From IMG/VR virus record IMGVR_UViG_3300050138_000571, positions 32,293 to 96,292 of that record: a stretch of 64,000 nt of DNA. One strand, 5' to 3'. The translations under genes were made by a program, and so were the position numbers. Positions 8,576 through 16,391 of the stretch are shown here, piece by piece. The notes below the pieces were generated by a model. The model saw nothing but the letters and a program-made list of their open reading frames with translations, ran no database searches and was not told the origin of the DNA. The first letter of the stretch is position 1; every line of letters starts with the position of its first letter. Source of the DNA: a virus.

Positions 8576-9820
8576 ATGAGCAACGTTTTCGGTACCCCCA
8601 AGTTCGGCAATTCAGGCGGTGACTTCAAGAAGACCCGGACGGTCGGAGCAGGAGACACCTATTTCCGCGCGCTGCCGCCGATGTTCTCGCTTCGCGAGAG
8701 CGGCGATTGGAGGAAGTACTTCGCCACGCACTGGGGCTACGAGGCAGTCAGCGAGCGTGACCCGTCGAAGACGTTCCAGAAGCCGTTCCGCTGCATCCTC
8801 GACAAGGACCGGCGCACGGGCCTCGTTCGTCAGGAATGCCCTGGCTGCATGAAGCGCGCTGAGGTCGAGAAGGAGCTGGCAGACAAAGAGAAGGCGATCC
8901 GCGCCGAGATGGTCGGAAAAGACGAGGCCGTGATCGTTGCCCGCCTGACCAAGGAGCTGGCCTCGATCAACGAGTGGCTGGAGGACCATCGGGTCGATGG
9001 CAAGTGGTACATCAACGCCAAATTCAAGGACGGGACGTTCGGCAGCATCAAGCTGAATCACAAGTTCCACATGGCGCGAATGATCGAGATCATCAATGGA
9101 AAGCCGGCAACCGCGACGACTGCGGCGGTGCCGGGCCTGATGGAAGCCGAAGGGATCAATCCGCTAGACCCGAGCCAGGGCGTGTGGTTCGTGGTGTCAC
9201 GTACCGGATCCAAGCGGTCGGTCGTCGACACGATGAACTACGAGGTGGAGAACGTGCTCGCCGAGGTCGAGGTGAATGGTGTGAAGCAGAAGCGGACGCT
9301 CAAGCAGATCGTCCTGGCGCCCCTCACCGACGAAGAGTGCGAGAAAGCCGGCGTCGACTGCGAGGACTTGGCGTCCCTCGGCGGGGCAGCTCTCACGTAC
9401 GAGCAGATCGATGCGCTCGTGAACGGCGCCCCCTCGGTCGAGGTTGATCCGGAGCCGTCGCTGGCCGAGCAGGTGGCCGAACGCCGGGCCAGAGAGACCG
9501 CGATGGCCGAGGCCACGATCGAAGCCGACAAGGTAGCTAAGGCTGCCGCCAAGGAGGCTGAGGCGAAGAAGGTCGCGGCAGCGACTGTTCCGGCCCCCGA
9601 GGCAAAGAAGCAGGAACCCGCGGTCATCGCCGCGCAGAGCGAGGCCATAAAGAAGCGCCTGGCCGAGATCGCCGCCCGTGAAGCTGCGAAGAAGGCCGAG
9701 GAAGAGGCCACGCGACAGGCCGCTGCAGCCGCAGCGGAGCCAGCCGCCGTCGCCGACATCGCCGCCATGAGCGACGCCGACTTCCTGCGGGACTTCGGTC
9801 CGGGCGCGGGGATGGCGTAA
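8576..9820 (+). CDS. Probable single-stranded DNA-binding protein (gp32-like)
   Basis: A 414-residue protein. Residues 1-200 contain aromatic and basic strands (YFRALPPMFSL, YEAVSERDPSK, WYINAKFKDG) and a CxnCxxC cluster ending in ECPGC near residue 85, as in zinc-bearing T4 gp32-type proteins. The C-terminal 120 residues are Ala/Glu/Lys-rich, low complexity and helical, and end in an acidic stretch (MSDADFLRDFG) like the protein-interaction tail of SSBs. Its position between polymerase and RecA-like genes supports the call. It is adjacent to the next gene with no gap. Confidence 0.6.
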   Translation: MSNVFGTPKFGNSGGDFKKTRTVGAGDTYFRALPPMFSLRESGDWRKYFATHWGYEAVSERDPSKTFQKPFRCILDKDRRTGLVRQECPGCMKRAEVEKELADKEKAIRAEMVGKDEAVIVARLTKELASINEWLEDHRVDGKWYINAKFKDGTFGSIKLNHKFHMARMIEIINGKPATATTAAVPGLMEAEGINPLDPSQGVWFVVSRTGSKRSVVDTMNYEVENVLAEVEVNGVKQKRTLKQIVLAPLTDEECEKAGVDCEDLASLGGAALTYEQIDALVNGAPSVEVDPEPSLAEQVAERRARETAMAEATIEADKVAKAAAKEAEAKKVAAATVPAPEAKKQEPAVIAAQSEAIKKRLAEIAAREAAKKAEEEATRQAAAAAAEPAAVADIAAMSDADFLRDFGPGAGMA

Positions 9821-10408
9821 ATGATCGAGTCCACGGACCTGATCGTTCCCTTGGGGGACGGATCCGCCGAGCTGCGGATCTCTCTCGGGGACATCCTGAC
9901 CTCCGAGATCAGGCAGGACGAAGTCGCCTTCGTGACCCCGGGCAAAGCGCCGGAGCTGCTCTCCACCTACAACCGGGCGTGGCGCGAGACGCATCAATGG
10001 ATCTCACGTCTGGAGGCGGAGAAGAACCGAGCAGAGAAGGCCCTTCGGAAAAGAAAGGGCGTCCTCATTCTGGAGGTCATCCCGGAGAAGCTGAAGGCGA
10101 TGGACATGAAGTCGAGTGCCGACATCCGAGAGGCCGTCATCGATACGGACGCCGAGTACGACCTGCTTACGGACCGCGTCGACCAAATCAAGGCCGCCAT
10201 CATGTTCTTGAAAGGCAAGCTGGAGTCGTTCGAGAACGCTTTCACGTCCGTCAAGAAGATCATGGGAGAGAGTACGTACTCATTCAGCGGCCCCACTCTG
10301 CCGGCCGGCACCGGTACCGGGCGAGTCGGCGGCAACGGACCGACACCGGCCGAACGTCCGGCCAGCCCCTCCCGCGGTGGCAGCGTGTTCGGCCAACCGA
10401 AGTTCTAA
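9821..10408 (+). CDS. Coiled-coil protein, possible recombination or replication mediator
   Basis: A 195-residue protein whose ATG follows the TAA of the previous gene without a gap. Residues 45-150 are strongly helical with heptads. The Gly/Pro-rich tail ends in VFGQPKF, nearly the same as VFGTPKF at the N-terminus of the upstream ssDNA-binding candidate. Position between SSB-like and RecA-like genes is compatible with a UvsY-like mediator, but there is no sequence proof. Confidence 0.65.
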   Translation: MIESTDLIVPLGDGSAELRISLGDILTSEIRQDEVAFVTPGKAPELLSTYNRAWRETHQWISRLEAEKNRAEKALRKRKGVLILEVIPEKLKAMDMKSSADIREAVIDTDAEYDLLTDRVDQIKAAIMFLKGKLESFENAFTSVKKIMGESTYSFSGPTLPAGTGTGRVGGNGPTPAERPASPSRGGSVFGQPKF

Positions 10409-10438
10409 ATCACTCAGCGACTTGAAGGAGATTCACGT

Positions 10439-11536
10439 ATGGCGAAGAAATGGCTGACGGCGTTGCAGAAGATGGACGGGGCTGTATTGGGGAACTACAA
10501 CCCCAACGATCACGTGCTGCGGAGCCCGTCTCCGTCGTTCAATTTCATGTTCGGCAACGGACACGGATTGGCGCAGGGGTTCACTATGGTCCTGGGTGGC
10601 GTCCCCAAGGGCGGCAAGAGCGTCATCTGCAACTCGATGATCGGGCAGCTCCACAAGGATGACCCGGAAGCAATCGCCATCAAGTTCGACACCGAGTTCC
10701 GAGAGTCGGGACAGCTCACCGACGAGCAGTCGAGCCTGTGGGGCATCGATCGCGATCGATACATCTGCTACCAGCTCAACGCCGCCACAGAGGTGTTCGA
10801 TCGAATCGAGAAGGAGATCGCGGCGATGTGCCAGGAGGGGATGCCCCTCAAGATGATCATCATCGACTCGATCAATGCTCTCATGGGCGTCCGCAGCCAG
10901 AACTCGGATGGACTCGAAGCGCAGGTAAACCAGTTCGGCGACCTCGCCCGCGCGCTCCCCGAGGCCTTCAAGCGGATCGTCGGGATGCAGCGGAAATACC
11001 GCATCGGCCTGATCTTGACGTGTCACGTTCGCGCGGAGATGGACGCGAAGGAAGTGATGCGGACAGGGTCCAAGACGAGGCTGGCGCTCCCGTTCGGCGC
11101 CGCCCACTTCGCAGAGACCTTCGTCTCCGTCGAGCCGAATCGCAACAAGGATGCCAAAACGGACCTCTCCGGCAACGAGTTCAGGGACGAGTCCCTGGGC
11201 GACATCGCAGACAACGCCGAGCAGACCGGCCACAAGATCCGGGCGAAGGTCGTGAACGCCTCGATGGGACCCAAGGGCCGCGTGGCCGAGTTCACCCTCG
11301 ACTACCACAAAGGGATCATCAACACCCACGAAGAGGTCTTCCTCCTTGGCAAGAACCGCGGCGTCCTGAAGCAGCCGAACCAGCTATCGTATGAGTTCGA
11401 GGGTCAGAAGTGGGTCGGCAAGCAGGCGATGCTGGACGCGCTGGCGAAGGACAAAACCCTCTACGACAAGGTCCTCGCTGAGGTCTACCGCCAGGACACG
11501 AACCACAACGAGCCCGAAGACGCTGCGGCGGCCTAG
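10439..11536 (+). CDS. RecA/UvsX-like recombinase
   Basis: A 365-residue ATPase with the RecA core. The Walker A site is GVPKGGKS (about residues 53-61). The Walker B strand is MIIIDSINAL near residue 140. LILTCHVRAEMD looks like the strand after Walker B. AAGGAG lies 8 nt before the ATG. It should form filaments on ssDNA for strand exchange in phage replication and repair. It ends the rightward replication block. Its stop codon overlaps that of the convergent gene. Confidence 0.85.
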   Translation: MAKKWLTALQKMDGAVLGNYNPNDHVLRSPSPSFNFMFGNGHGLAQGFTMVLGGVPKGGKSVICNSMIGQLHKDDPEAIAIKFDTEFRESGQLTDEQSSLWGIDRDRYICYQLNAATEVFDRIEKEIAAMCQEGMPLKMIIIDSINALMGVRSQNSDGLEAQVNQFGDLARALPEAFKRIVGMQRKYRIGLILTCHVRAEMDAKEVMRTGSKTRLALPFGAAHFAETFVSVEPNRNKDAKTDLSGNEFRDESLGDIADNAEQTGHKIRAKVVNASMGPKGRVAEFTLDYHKGIINTHEEVFLLGKNRGVLKQPNQLSYEFEGQKWVGKQAMLDALAKDKTLYDKVLAEVYRQDTNHNEPEDAAAA

Positions 11537-12597
11537 ACGACCTCCTCGGCCACGGACTCGCCCAAGGAGACCGGACCCGGGCAGTGGATGCAGCCCCCTT
11601 CCTTGTGGCGCTCCAGCCGCTTCTCGGCCTCTCGGCGGGCGTCGGGATGGATGCGATCGTTTCCCACCACGTTCGTCAGGGTCTCGACCATCTTGTCGTG
11701 CCCCATGTCCGAGAGCCGGTCCGAAAGCTCCTGGCCGATGACGGCCGCCCGTTGGGCAACCGCCTCCGCGATGGAGCGCTTGGCGTCATCGTCCAGGTCC
11801 TCTCCATAGCTCTCTTCCTTCTCGACCTCAGGGGCTGCAATCCAATTGATCGGAGACAAGCGCTCTTTAGACCCGTCCTTGTGACCCGGCCCATAGTCCT
11901 TGCGCTCGCGGGAGTAGCCGTACAGGGCGATGCTGGCGTCGTCTGGCTTGACCAGCTCGTTGCGACCCCTGTTGATGAGGATGGTGCGGAACTCGTTGAA
12001 GCGCTGAATGAGGTAGGAGTGGAGAAGCTTGTCGTTCTCGGTCTGCGTCAGGTCTTGGCGCTCGTAGAGCCCGATGAAGTTACAGGTCCAGACGGCTGCA
12101 TGGCTCTTGAGGTCGTCGATGTCCAGCATGTGGTTCTGGCAGCGCCACTGGTCGCGGGAGAGGAACTCTTTGCTGGCCTGGTTGATGAGCCACTGGTAGC
12201 TGGCGAGCTTCTCGTCCGAGGGGTTGGGGACGCGACGGAACTCGGTGTGGCGCAAGGCGGCCAGATCGGAGTCCTCGCCGTTGCTCAGCTTGCGGTCCAG
12301 GACGGGGCCGCGGTTGACCGGGCTCGACGCCTCGAACCCGAGGGCGACCTGCAGCTCTGCGAATGCCGCCAGGGCCGTGGAGAGCTTCCGGTGCGTCAAA
12401 CGTTTGACGTCGACGACGCAAGGACCGGTTTCTCCGTCGACGGCAAGGGCCACGCGCCGTTCCATTCCTGTCGCATCTGTGACGACCAGGGTCGTAACGT
12501 GCCGTTCCAGAACCTTGATGCCAGAACTCTGGCACCAGGTCGCCAGGAGGTTCATCGCTCGCGAAATGATCTGGGGGCTGGTGCGGGTGATGGACAT
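11533..12597 (-). CDS. Leftward hypothetical protein with possible sigma-like region
   Basis: A 354-residue protein and the only sizeable leftward gene in the left arm. Residues about 140-185 (FLSRDQWRCQ, LDIDDLKSHAAVWTCNF) have the Asp-Asp-Leu plus aromatic helix pattern that recalls sigma factor region 2, but no clear region 4 is seen. A CIHCPGP motif lies near the C-terminus. The start at 12597 has no strong ribosome binding site. A 235 bp leader separates it from the divergent gene. If it is a sigma factor it could read one of the two repeated motifs; this is speculation. Confidence 0.7.
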   Translation of the reverse strand: MSITRTSPQIISRAMNLLATWCQSSGIKVLERHVTTLVVTDATGMERRVALAVDGETGPCVVDVKRLTHRKLSTALAAFAELQVALGFEASSPVNRGPVLDRKLSNGEDSDLAALRHTEFRRVPNPSDEKLASYQWLINQASKEFLSRDQWRCQNHMLDIDDLKSHAAVWTCNFIGLYERQDLTQTENDKLLHSYLIQRFNEFRTILINRGRNELVKPDDASIALYGYSRERKDYGPGHKDGSKERLSPINWIAAPEVEKEESYGEDLDDDAKRSIAEAVAQRAAVIGQELSDRLSDMGHDKMVETLTNVVGNDRIHPDARREAEKRLERHKEGGCIHCPGPVSLGESVAEEVV

Positions 12598-12713
12598 GTA
12601 ATTCTGCTCCGTTAGAGTGGGTGAGGTAAGACCGCGTGCGTTACTCTGGTTTTAGAGAGGCAATGCGGCTTACATTTCCAAGATACTGGAACGTGGAAAA
12701 GTTGGCAAGGCTC

Positions 12714-12762
12714 TTTCGTCACGCAGTTACGAAATAGTGTCACAGCGTGGCATTTCTGTGAC
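12714..12762. promoter_or_regulatory. Two interrupted palindromes, candidate operators
   Basis: TTTCGT-N9-ACGAAA at 12714-12734 and GTCACAG-N10-CTGTGAC at 12739-12762 lie between divergent genes. The second has perfect 7-bp arms, typical of a dimeric repressor site. They fall within the leftward micro-ORF and between the 11.5 kb gene and two facing class A motifs. Confidence 0.45.
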
Positions 12763-12783
12763 GGAATACTTGATCGCTGCCAT
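12727..12783 (-). CDS. Candidate 18-residue micro-ORF
   Basis: ATG at 12783-12781 reads MAAIKYSVTEMPRCDTIS and ends with TAA at 12729-12727. It lies exactly 7 nt after a leftward class A motif, the commonest spacing for that motif. It may be a leader peptide for the gene at 12597 or a genuine micropeptide. Only position supports it. Confidence 0.4.
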   Translation of the reverse strand: MAAIKYSVTEMPRCDTIS

Positions 12784-12790
12784 GATCCGC

Positions 12791-12803
12791 CTATAGCGAA
12801 CGC
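12791..12803 (-). promoter_or_regulatory. Class A motif, leftward
   Basis: GCGTTCGCTATAG on the minus strand, followed after 7 nt by the micro-ORF ATG and about 190 nt later by the 354-residue gene. It lies back to back with the rightward copy at 12814, forming a divergent pair. Confidence 0.8.
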
Positions 12804-12813
12804 CCCCGGCACC

Positions 12814-12825
12814 CGTTCGCTATAG
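12814..12825 (+). promoter_or_regulatory. Class A motif, rightward
   Basis: CGTTCGCTATAG, 7 nt before the ATG of the ClpP-like gene. Only 10 bp separate it from the leftward copy. Confidence 0.8.
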
Positions 12826-12832
12826 GTGAGAT

Positions 12833-13390
12833 ATGGATGAAGCTTCAGCCCCGGCCGACGACTCCAAGCCTCGCGTCATTTTTCTGTTCGGGGCCCTCGA
12901 CGGAGAAGAAGCGTGCGGAGTGGCGGTCGGGCTACGCCAGCTTCAGGAGCAGGGACCGGAACCAATCCAGATCGTTCTCTGCTCAGGAGGCGGCAGCGAA
13001 GGCGCCGGCTGGGCAATTTACGACGCTATCCGGAGCTGCCCGAACCACATCACCGTGGATGCGCTGGGCTTTGTCGGCAGCATGGCCGTGGCAGTCCTAC
13101 AGGCCGCAGACACGCGACGGATGGCGCCCGAGTGCAGGTTGATGGTGCATGCGGGGAGCGCGTCGCTTGGCGAGTCGATCGACCAGAAAACCTTCATCGC
13201 CCTCGGCCGCGAGGCCGAACTGACAAATCGTCAGTACCAGAAGATGTTGGTACGGCACACCGGGCTGTCCCTCAAGCGGATCGTCAAGTACTGCAACACC
13301 GAGGCCTTCTTCTCGGCCAAAGAAGCCCTAAGGCTCGGCTTCGTGGACGAAATCCTCCCGTACGCAAAGAAAAAGAAGGGGTCGCGATAG
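12833..13390 (+). CDS. ClpP-like serine protease
   Basis: A 185-residue protein of the ClpP/crotonase fold. Ser83 sits in GFVGSMA and His106 in RLMVHAG, matching the ClpP nucleophile and histidine motifs. In the third site the family pattern aligns a Glu (Glu157 in NTEAFFSAKEA) with the usual Asp. The C-terminus KEALRLGFVDEIL is typical of ClpP. It is shorter than housekeeping ClpP. Phage versions often mature the prohead, but here the gene is away from structural genes, so an intracellular proteolysis role is equally possible. Confidence 0.8.
   Translation: MDEASAPADDSKPRVIFLFGALDGEEACGVAVGLRQLQEQGPEPIQIVLCSGGGSEGAGWAIYDAIRSCPNHITVDALGFVGSMAVAVLQAADTRRMAPECRLMVHAGSASLGESIDQKTFIALGREAELTNRQYQKMLVRHTGLSLKRIVKYCNTEAFFSAKEALRLGFVDEILPYAKKKKGSR
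13379..13390 (+). promoter_or_regulatory. Degenerate class A motif
   Basis: The sequence GGGTCGCGATAG matches GGTTCGCTATAG with small changes. Its TAG is the stop codon of the ClpP-like gene, and the next ATG follows after 6 nt, as at intact copies. Confidence 0.4.
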
Positions 13391-13396
13391 GTCCGC

Positions 13397-13906
13397 ATGG
13401 AGATCCGACTCACCAAAGGCCAAGTAACGCAGATCGACGACGTCGACGCCGATTTGGGGGCGTACAAGTGGCACGCATCGAAGAAGGGAAAGACCTTCTA
13501 CGCGCGGCGCAACGTCCAAAGATCAGATGGCAGTCGGACCACTGTATATCTCCACCAAGAAATCGCCCGAGGTATGGGCATAGTTGGTGATCCCGACCAT
13601 ATAGACCGGGACGGCCTGAACAATCGCCGGGACAACCTGCGGCCTGATCCAAACGGCCGGAATATGGCCAACCGGGATAGATTCGCCAACAACACCAGCG
13701 GTTACAAGGGCGTGTATCCCAACAAGCGCCTTGGCAAGTGGGTATCCCAAATTACAGTGGACGGCAAGCAGCTCTACCTCGGCATTTTTGTCGACAAGAT
13801 CAAGGCCGCCATAGCCTACGACCGTGCCGCCATCGAGCGCTTCGGGGAGTTCGCTGTTCTCAATTTCCCGGAACAACAAACAGACACATCAGGAGCCACT
13901 CAATGA
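13397..13906 (+). CDS. HNH endonuclease with AP2 domain (homing type), copy 1
   Basis: A 169-residue protein. The middle carries the HNH core (DHIDRDGLNNRRDNLRP, then NRDRFANNTSGYKGV). The C-terminal AP2-like DNA-binding domain includes GVYPNKRLGKWVSQI, LGIFVDKIKAAIAYDRAA and an FGEFAVLNFP ending. It is clearly related to the gene at 21530-22072. Such free-standing enzymes cut specific DNA and spread by homing. It overlaps the next gene by ATGA. Confidence 0.85.
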   Translation: MEIRLTKGQVTQIDDVDADLGAYKWHASKKGKTFYARRNVQRSDGSRTTVYLHQEIARGMGIVGDPDHIDRDGLNNRRDNLRPDPNGRNMANRDRFANNTSGYKGVYPNKRLGKWVSQITVDGKQLYLGIFVDKIKAAIAYDRAAIERFGEFAVLNFPEQQTDTSGATQ

Positions 13907-14514
13907 CCGCCACGTCCAGTAAATTCGCCAAAGTCGCTATCGTCATCGCCCTCGTCATCGGAGGCTACGGCTTCGGTCGGTACGCACAGCCGGCGAAGGT
14001 CGTGGTGACCGAGAAAATCGTCACCGTCGAGCACCAAGTCGTCGTCACTCAGACCGTCACGAAGACCGAGGTCCAGATCGTCAAGGTCCACGACGTGCAG
14101 AAGGACGTACACAAGGTCGCGGTCACTGAGGTGAAGTCGGACGGCACGAAGGTCGTCACGGTCACCACTGACGATAAATCGAAGACGGAGACGGACATCA
14201 ACGCGAACGCCAACACCTCCACCCAACACAACACTGTGGCCACCCTGGACGTCACGAAAGATCAGGAAAAGACCAAAACCACCACCTTCGGCAACAAGCC
14301 GCAGTGGTCGCTGGTCTTGCAACCCGGCTTCGAATTCGGAGAGGCCCTTGGTGTGACCAGCGGATCCTACAACCTGCTCTCCAAAGCGCTTCCGATGGCC
14401 CCACGCCTGATGGCCAACGTCGGCATCGAGCACCGGTTCATCGGCCCCATCTTCCTCGGTGCCTGGGCAAACACGCGGCTCGATGCCGGGTTGTCCATTC
14501 GTTTGGAATGGTGA
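13903..14514 (+). CDS. Membrane-anchored hypothetical protein
   Basis: A 203-residue protein whose ATG overlaps the preceding TGA. Residues 10-25 (VAIVIALVIGGYGFGRY) form one transmembrane helix or signal anchor. A Val/Thr/Lys-rich periplasmic stalk with repeated strand-like TVTKTE and VQKDVHKV segments follows. The end resembles outer-membrane beta strands (IFLGAWANTRLDAGLSIRLEW). It could be an envelope or spanin-like protein. Function not established. Confidence 0.7.
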   Translation: MTATSSKFAKVAIVIALVIGGYGFGRYAQPAKVVVTEKIVTVEHQVVVTQTVTKTEVQIVKVHDVQKDVHKVAVTEVKSDGTKVVTVTTDDKSKTETDINANANTSTQHNTVATLDVTKDQEKTKTTTFGNKPQWSLVLQPGFEFGEALGVTSGSYNLLSKALPMAPRLMANVGIEHRFIGPIFLGAWANTRLDAGLSIRLEW

Positions 14515-15191
14515 TGGACCGTCACTCTGAGCTGGAGTTCAAGTTCCTGGCCGACCACGTCGATCCTGGCGCGTTCAAGTCCTGGTGCATGAGCCTGGGG
14601 CCAACTCGCTTCAATTCAGCCGCGTTCCCGGACGTCTACTGGCGCCGCGGCGACAATGTGGTCCGGCATAGGCTGTTGTGGGGGGCGGGCGAGCTGACGG
14701 TCAAGAGACGTAAGAGTGCGGACAGCATCACTGACCGCCAGGAGATCGATCTTCGGTTCTCTCCCGAGACTACCCCCCAGGACGTCAGCGCGTTTCTGCT
14801 GGCCGCGGGCTGGGCGCTAGAGTTCACGCTCCAGAAGCACTTCTCGTACCCGTTCTGGTTCAAACACGGCGACGCCAGCATCGTCGTCTCGCTCTACGAG
14901 GTCGCGCGACAGCCGTTCAAGAGCCGTCGATTCCTTGAGGTAGAGGTCGAGAAAGAGTCCAACGTTAGCGACCAGGTCGCCCGCAATCTCCTGACGCTCT
15001 GGAGTTCCTACGCAGCCCGCGAATTCGACCTCGGCGACCCCTGTGCGCTGTCTATCTATGAAATGTACAGCGGGCGCCCGTACCCAAATGTTGTAGAAGC
15101 GCCTCCGACCTGCACTCGACCCCCAGATGGCTGGCGATGCACTAGGGGCTCTCACGAAGATGGGCCCTGCGCCGCGGTACCGGTGCGTTAG
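14514..15191 (+). CDS. CYTH-domain (triphosphate tunnel) protein
   Basis: A 225-residue protein. ELEFK at residues 6-10 is the ExExK signature of the CYTH superfamily (thiamine triphosphatases, inorganic triphosphatases, class IV adenylyl cyclases). Further charged strands follow: VVRHRLL, ELTVKRRK, RQEIDL and FLEVEVEKE. The enzyme should act on a triphosphate substrate with Mg or Mn. The C-terminal 30 residues (CTRPPDGWRC and GPCAAVP) are a separate Cys-containing tail. Starts at 14508 and 14511 are also possible; 14514 overlaps the preceding stop. Confidence 0.75.
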   Translation: MDRHSELEFKFLADHVDPGAFKSWCMSLGPTRFNSAAFPDVYWRRGDNVVRHRLLWGAGELTVKRRKSADSITDRQEIDLRFSPETTPQDVSAFLLAAGWALEFTLQKHFSYPFWFKHGDASIVVSLYEVARQPFKSRRFLEVEVEKESNVSDQVARNLLTLWSSYAAREFDLGDPCALSIYEMYSGRPYPNVVEAPPTCTRPPDGWRCTRGSHEDGPCAAVPVR

Positions 15192-15197
15192 CCCCCA

Positions 15198-15833
15198 ATG
15201 AAATCTCAGGACATGAAGGCTGCGGCCCTGCAGTGGCTGCGATTCGTTCGTCGTTACGAGATCGTTTGCACCGAGGCAGGGACCATTGGCCTCGCCGACG
15301 TCATCGGGGTCTGCCCGACCTCGGCTGTCGAAATGGAGATCAAAGTCTCGAAAGCAGATCTGCGCCGGGAGTTCACGGAGAAGGCTCACAAGCACCGCTA
15401 TTACAAGAGCGTGAGCGGCGGAGCGTCGCCCAACTACTTCTACTTCATGGTTCCGGAACAGCTCGTCGAAGCCGCGGTAGCGCTTGCCCTCGAACATAAC
15501 CCGAAGTACGGCGTCGTCTCGATGCCAGAAGGCGGGAACTACCAGACGCTGACGGTGACCCGCAAGGCCCAGCGCCTGCACAGCGAGAAGCCAGGCCCCG
15601 GGATGATCCGGGTGGCGACGATGAGGATGTCGTCGGAGCTTGCGACTCTGTACGCCGCCAACCGAGAGCTGGCGGCGAAGGTCGTTCATGCGTTCGAGGT
15701 GGGCGTCAACCAGGTCGTTCAACAGGCGATCTTGCCATTCGCGGCCGAGCCCGATCTGCCGCTCGAAACGAATGATGGTCCCGATCCTCTCTTCCTGGAG
15801 ACGGACCCTGGCGCACAGCAGCGTTCGCTATAG
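15198..15833 (+). CDS. PD-(D/E)XK nuclease-like protein
   Basis: A 211-residue protein. LADVIGV...VEMEIKVSKADL (Asp34, Glu47-Ile-Lys49) is a typical D...ExK active site, and NYFYFMVPEQL is the strand commonly following in MmcB/Holliday-junction-resolvase-like proteins. It probably cleaves DNA, perhaps in repair or recombination. The C-terminus RSL and stop are encoded by the class A motif that starts the next gene. Confidence 0.7.
   Translation: MKSQDMKAAALQWLRFVRRYEIVCTEAGTIGLADVIGVCPTSAVEMEIKVSKADLRREFTEKAHKHRYYKSVSGGASPNYFYFMVPEQLVEAAVALALEHNPKYGVVSMPEGGNYQTLTVTRKAQRLHSEKPGPGMIRVATMRMSSELATLYAANRELAAKVVHAFEVGVNQVVQQAILPFAAEPDLPLETNDGPDPLFLETDPGAQQRSL
15821..15833 (+). promoter_or_regulatory. 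Class A motif overlapping a stop codon
   Basis: GCGTTCGCTATAG; its final TAG is the stop of the nuclease-like gene. The next ATG is 7 nt downstream. Confidence 0.8.
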
Positions 15834-15840
15834 GCAGGAT

Positions 15841-16143
15841 ATGGAAAAGGAAACCCTCAAAGAGATCGTCACCTTCGAGCTGGAAGCCTACTGCCCGGAG
15901 TCCGCGGACATCGAACGATGTTCCGAGGGCATCGCCGAGAAGCTGGGAGACGACTTCGCGCCTAGCTACTTCCGGGTCCGCAACGTCGTCCTCGACGGCC
16001 TCCAGGCCCTCGAAGCCTGCCTCGTCGAGGCGGAGATGGAGCAACTGGCAGGAGAGATCGCGGAAAAGCTCTGCGCCGGCTCTGACGAAGACGAGGTCGA
16101 AGAAGACTTCCTGATCGAGGACTGCGCCGAGGACTGCGAGTGA
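15841..16143 (+). CDS. Acidic hypothetical protein
   Basis: A 100-residue, strongly acidic protein with a helical core and the C-terminal run DEDEVEEDFLIEDCAEDCE. The start is the ATG 7 nt after the class A motif. No family recognised. Very acidic phage proteins of this size can be DNA mimics, but nothing specific supports that here. Confidence 0.7.
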   Translation: MEKETLKEIVTFELEAYCPESADIERCSEGIAEKLGDDFAPSYFRVRNVVLDGLQALEACLVEAEMEQLAGEIAEKLCAGSDEDEVEEDFLIEDCAEDCE

Positions 16144-16391
16144 CCCGAACCGTGAGAGTCGTGGACATCGGGGACCACGTAACGCCCCTACGGCGACATT
16201 TCCTTGTGATCGCCGACGACCGCTCGGGCCCCTCGGTCAGCGACATCAATGCTCGGCTCGTGACGTTCCTGCAGGAGGTGCTGGTCATGCCCAGTCTCCT
16301 GGCGGTCGGACCTGTGTCCACCCCGCATTATTCGATTTCACACGACGGCGAGAAGTGGGTGCTGAGAGGGGAAGGCGAGTCCGCCACCTAG
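16140..16391 (+). CDS. Small hypothetical protein
   Basis: An 83-residue protein starting with GTG that overlaps the preceding TGA (GTGA). It has an alternating strand-helix-strand pattern (HFLVIADD, SVSDINARLVTFLQEVL, HYSISHDGEKWVLRG). No family recognised. Confidence 0.6.
   Translation: MTRTVRVVDIGDHVTPLRRHFLVIADDRSGPSVSDINARLVTFLQEVLVMPSLLAVGPVSTPHYSISHDGEKWVLRGEGESAT

Noticed and set aside
11584-12615. Rightward open frame opposite the possible sigma-like gene
   Set aside because: Its composition is low-complexity Val/Leu/Gly/Asp. The leftward frame has better amino-acid balance and a CxxC motif.
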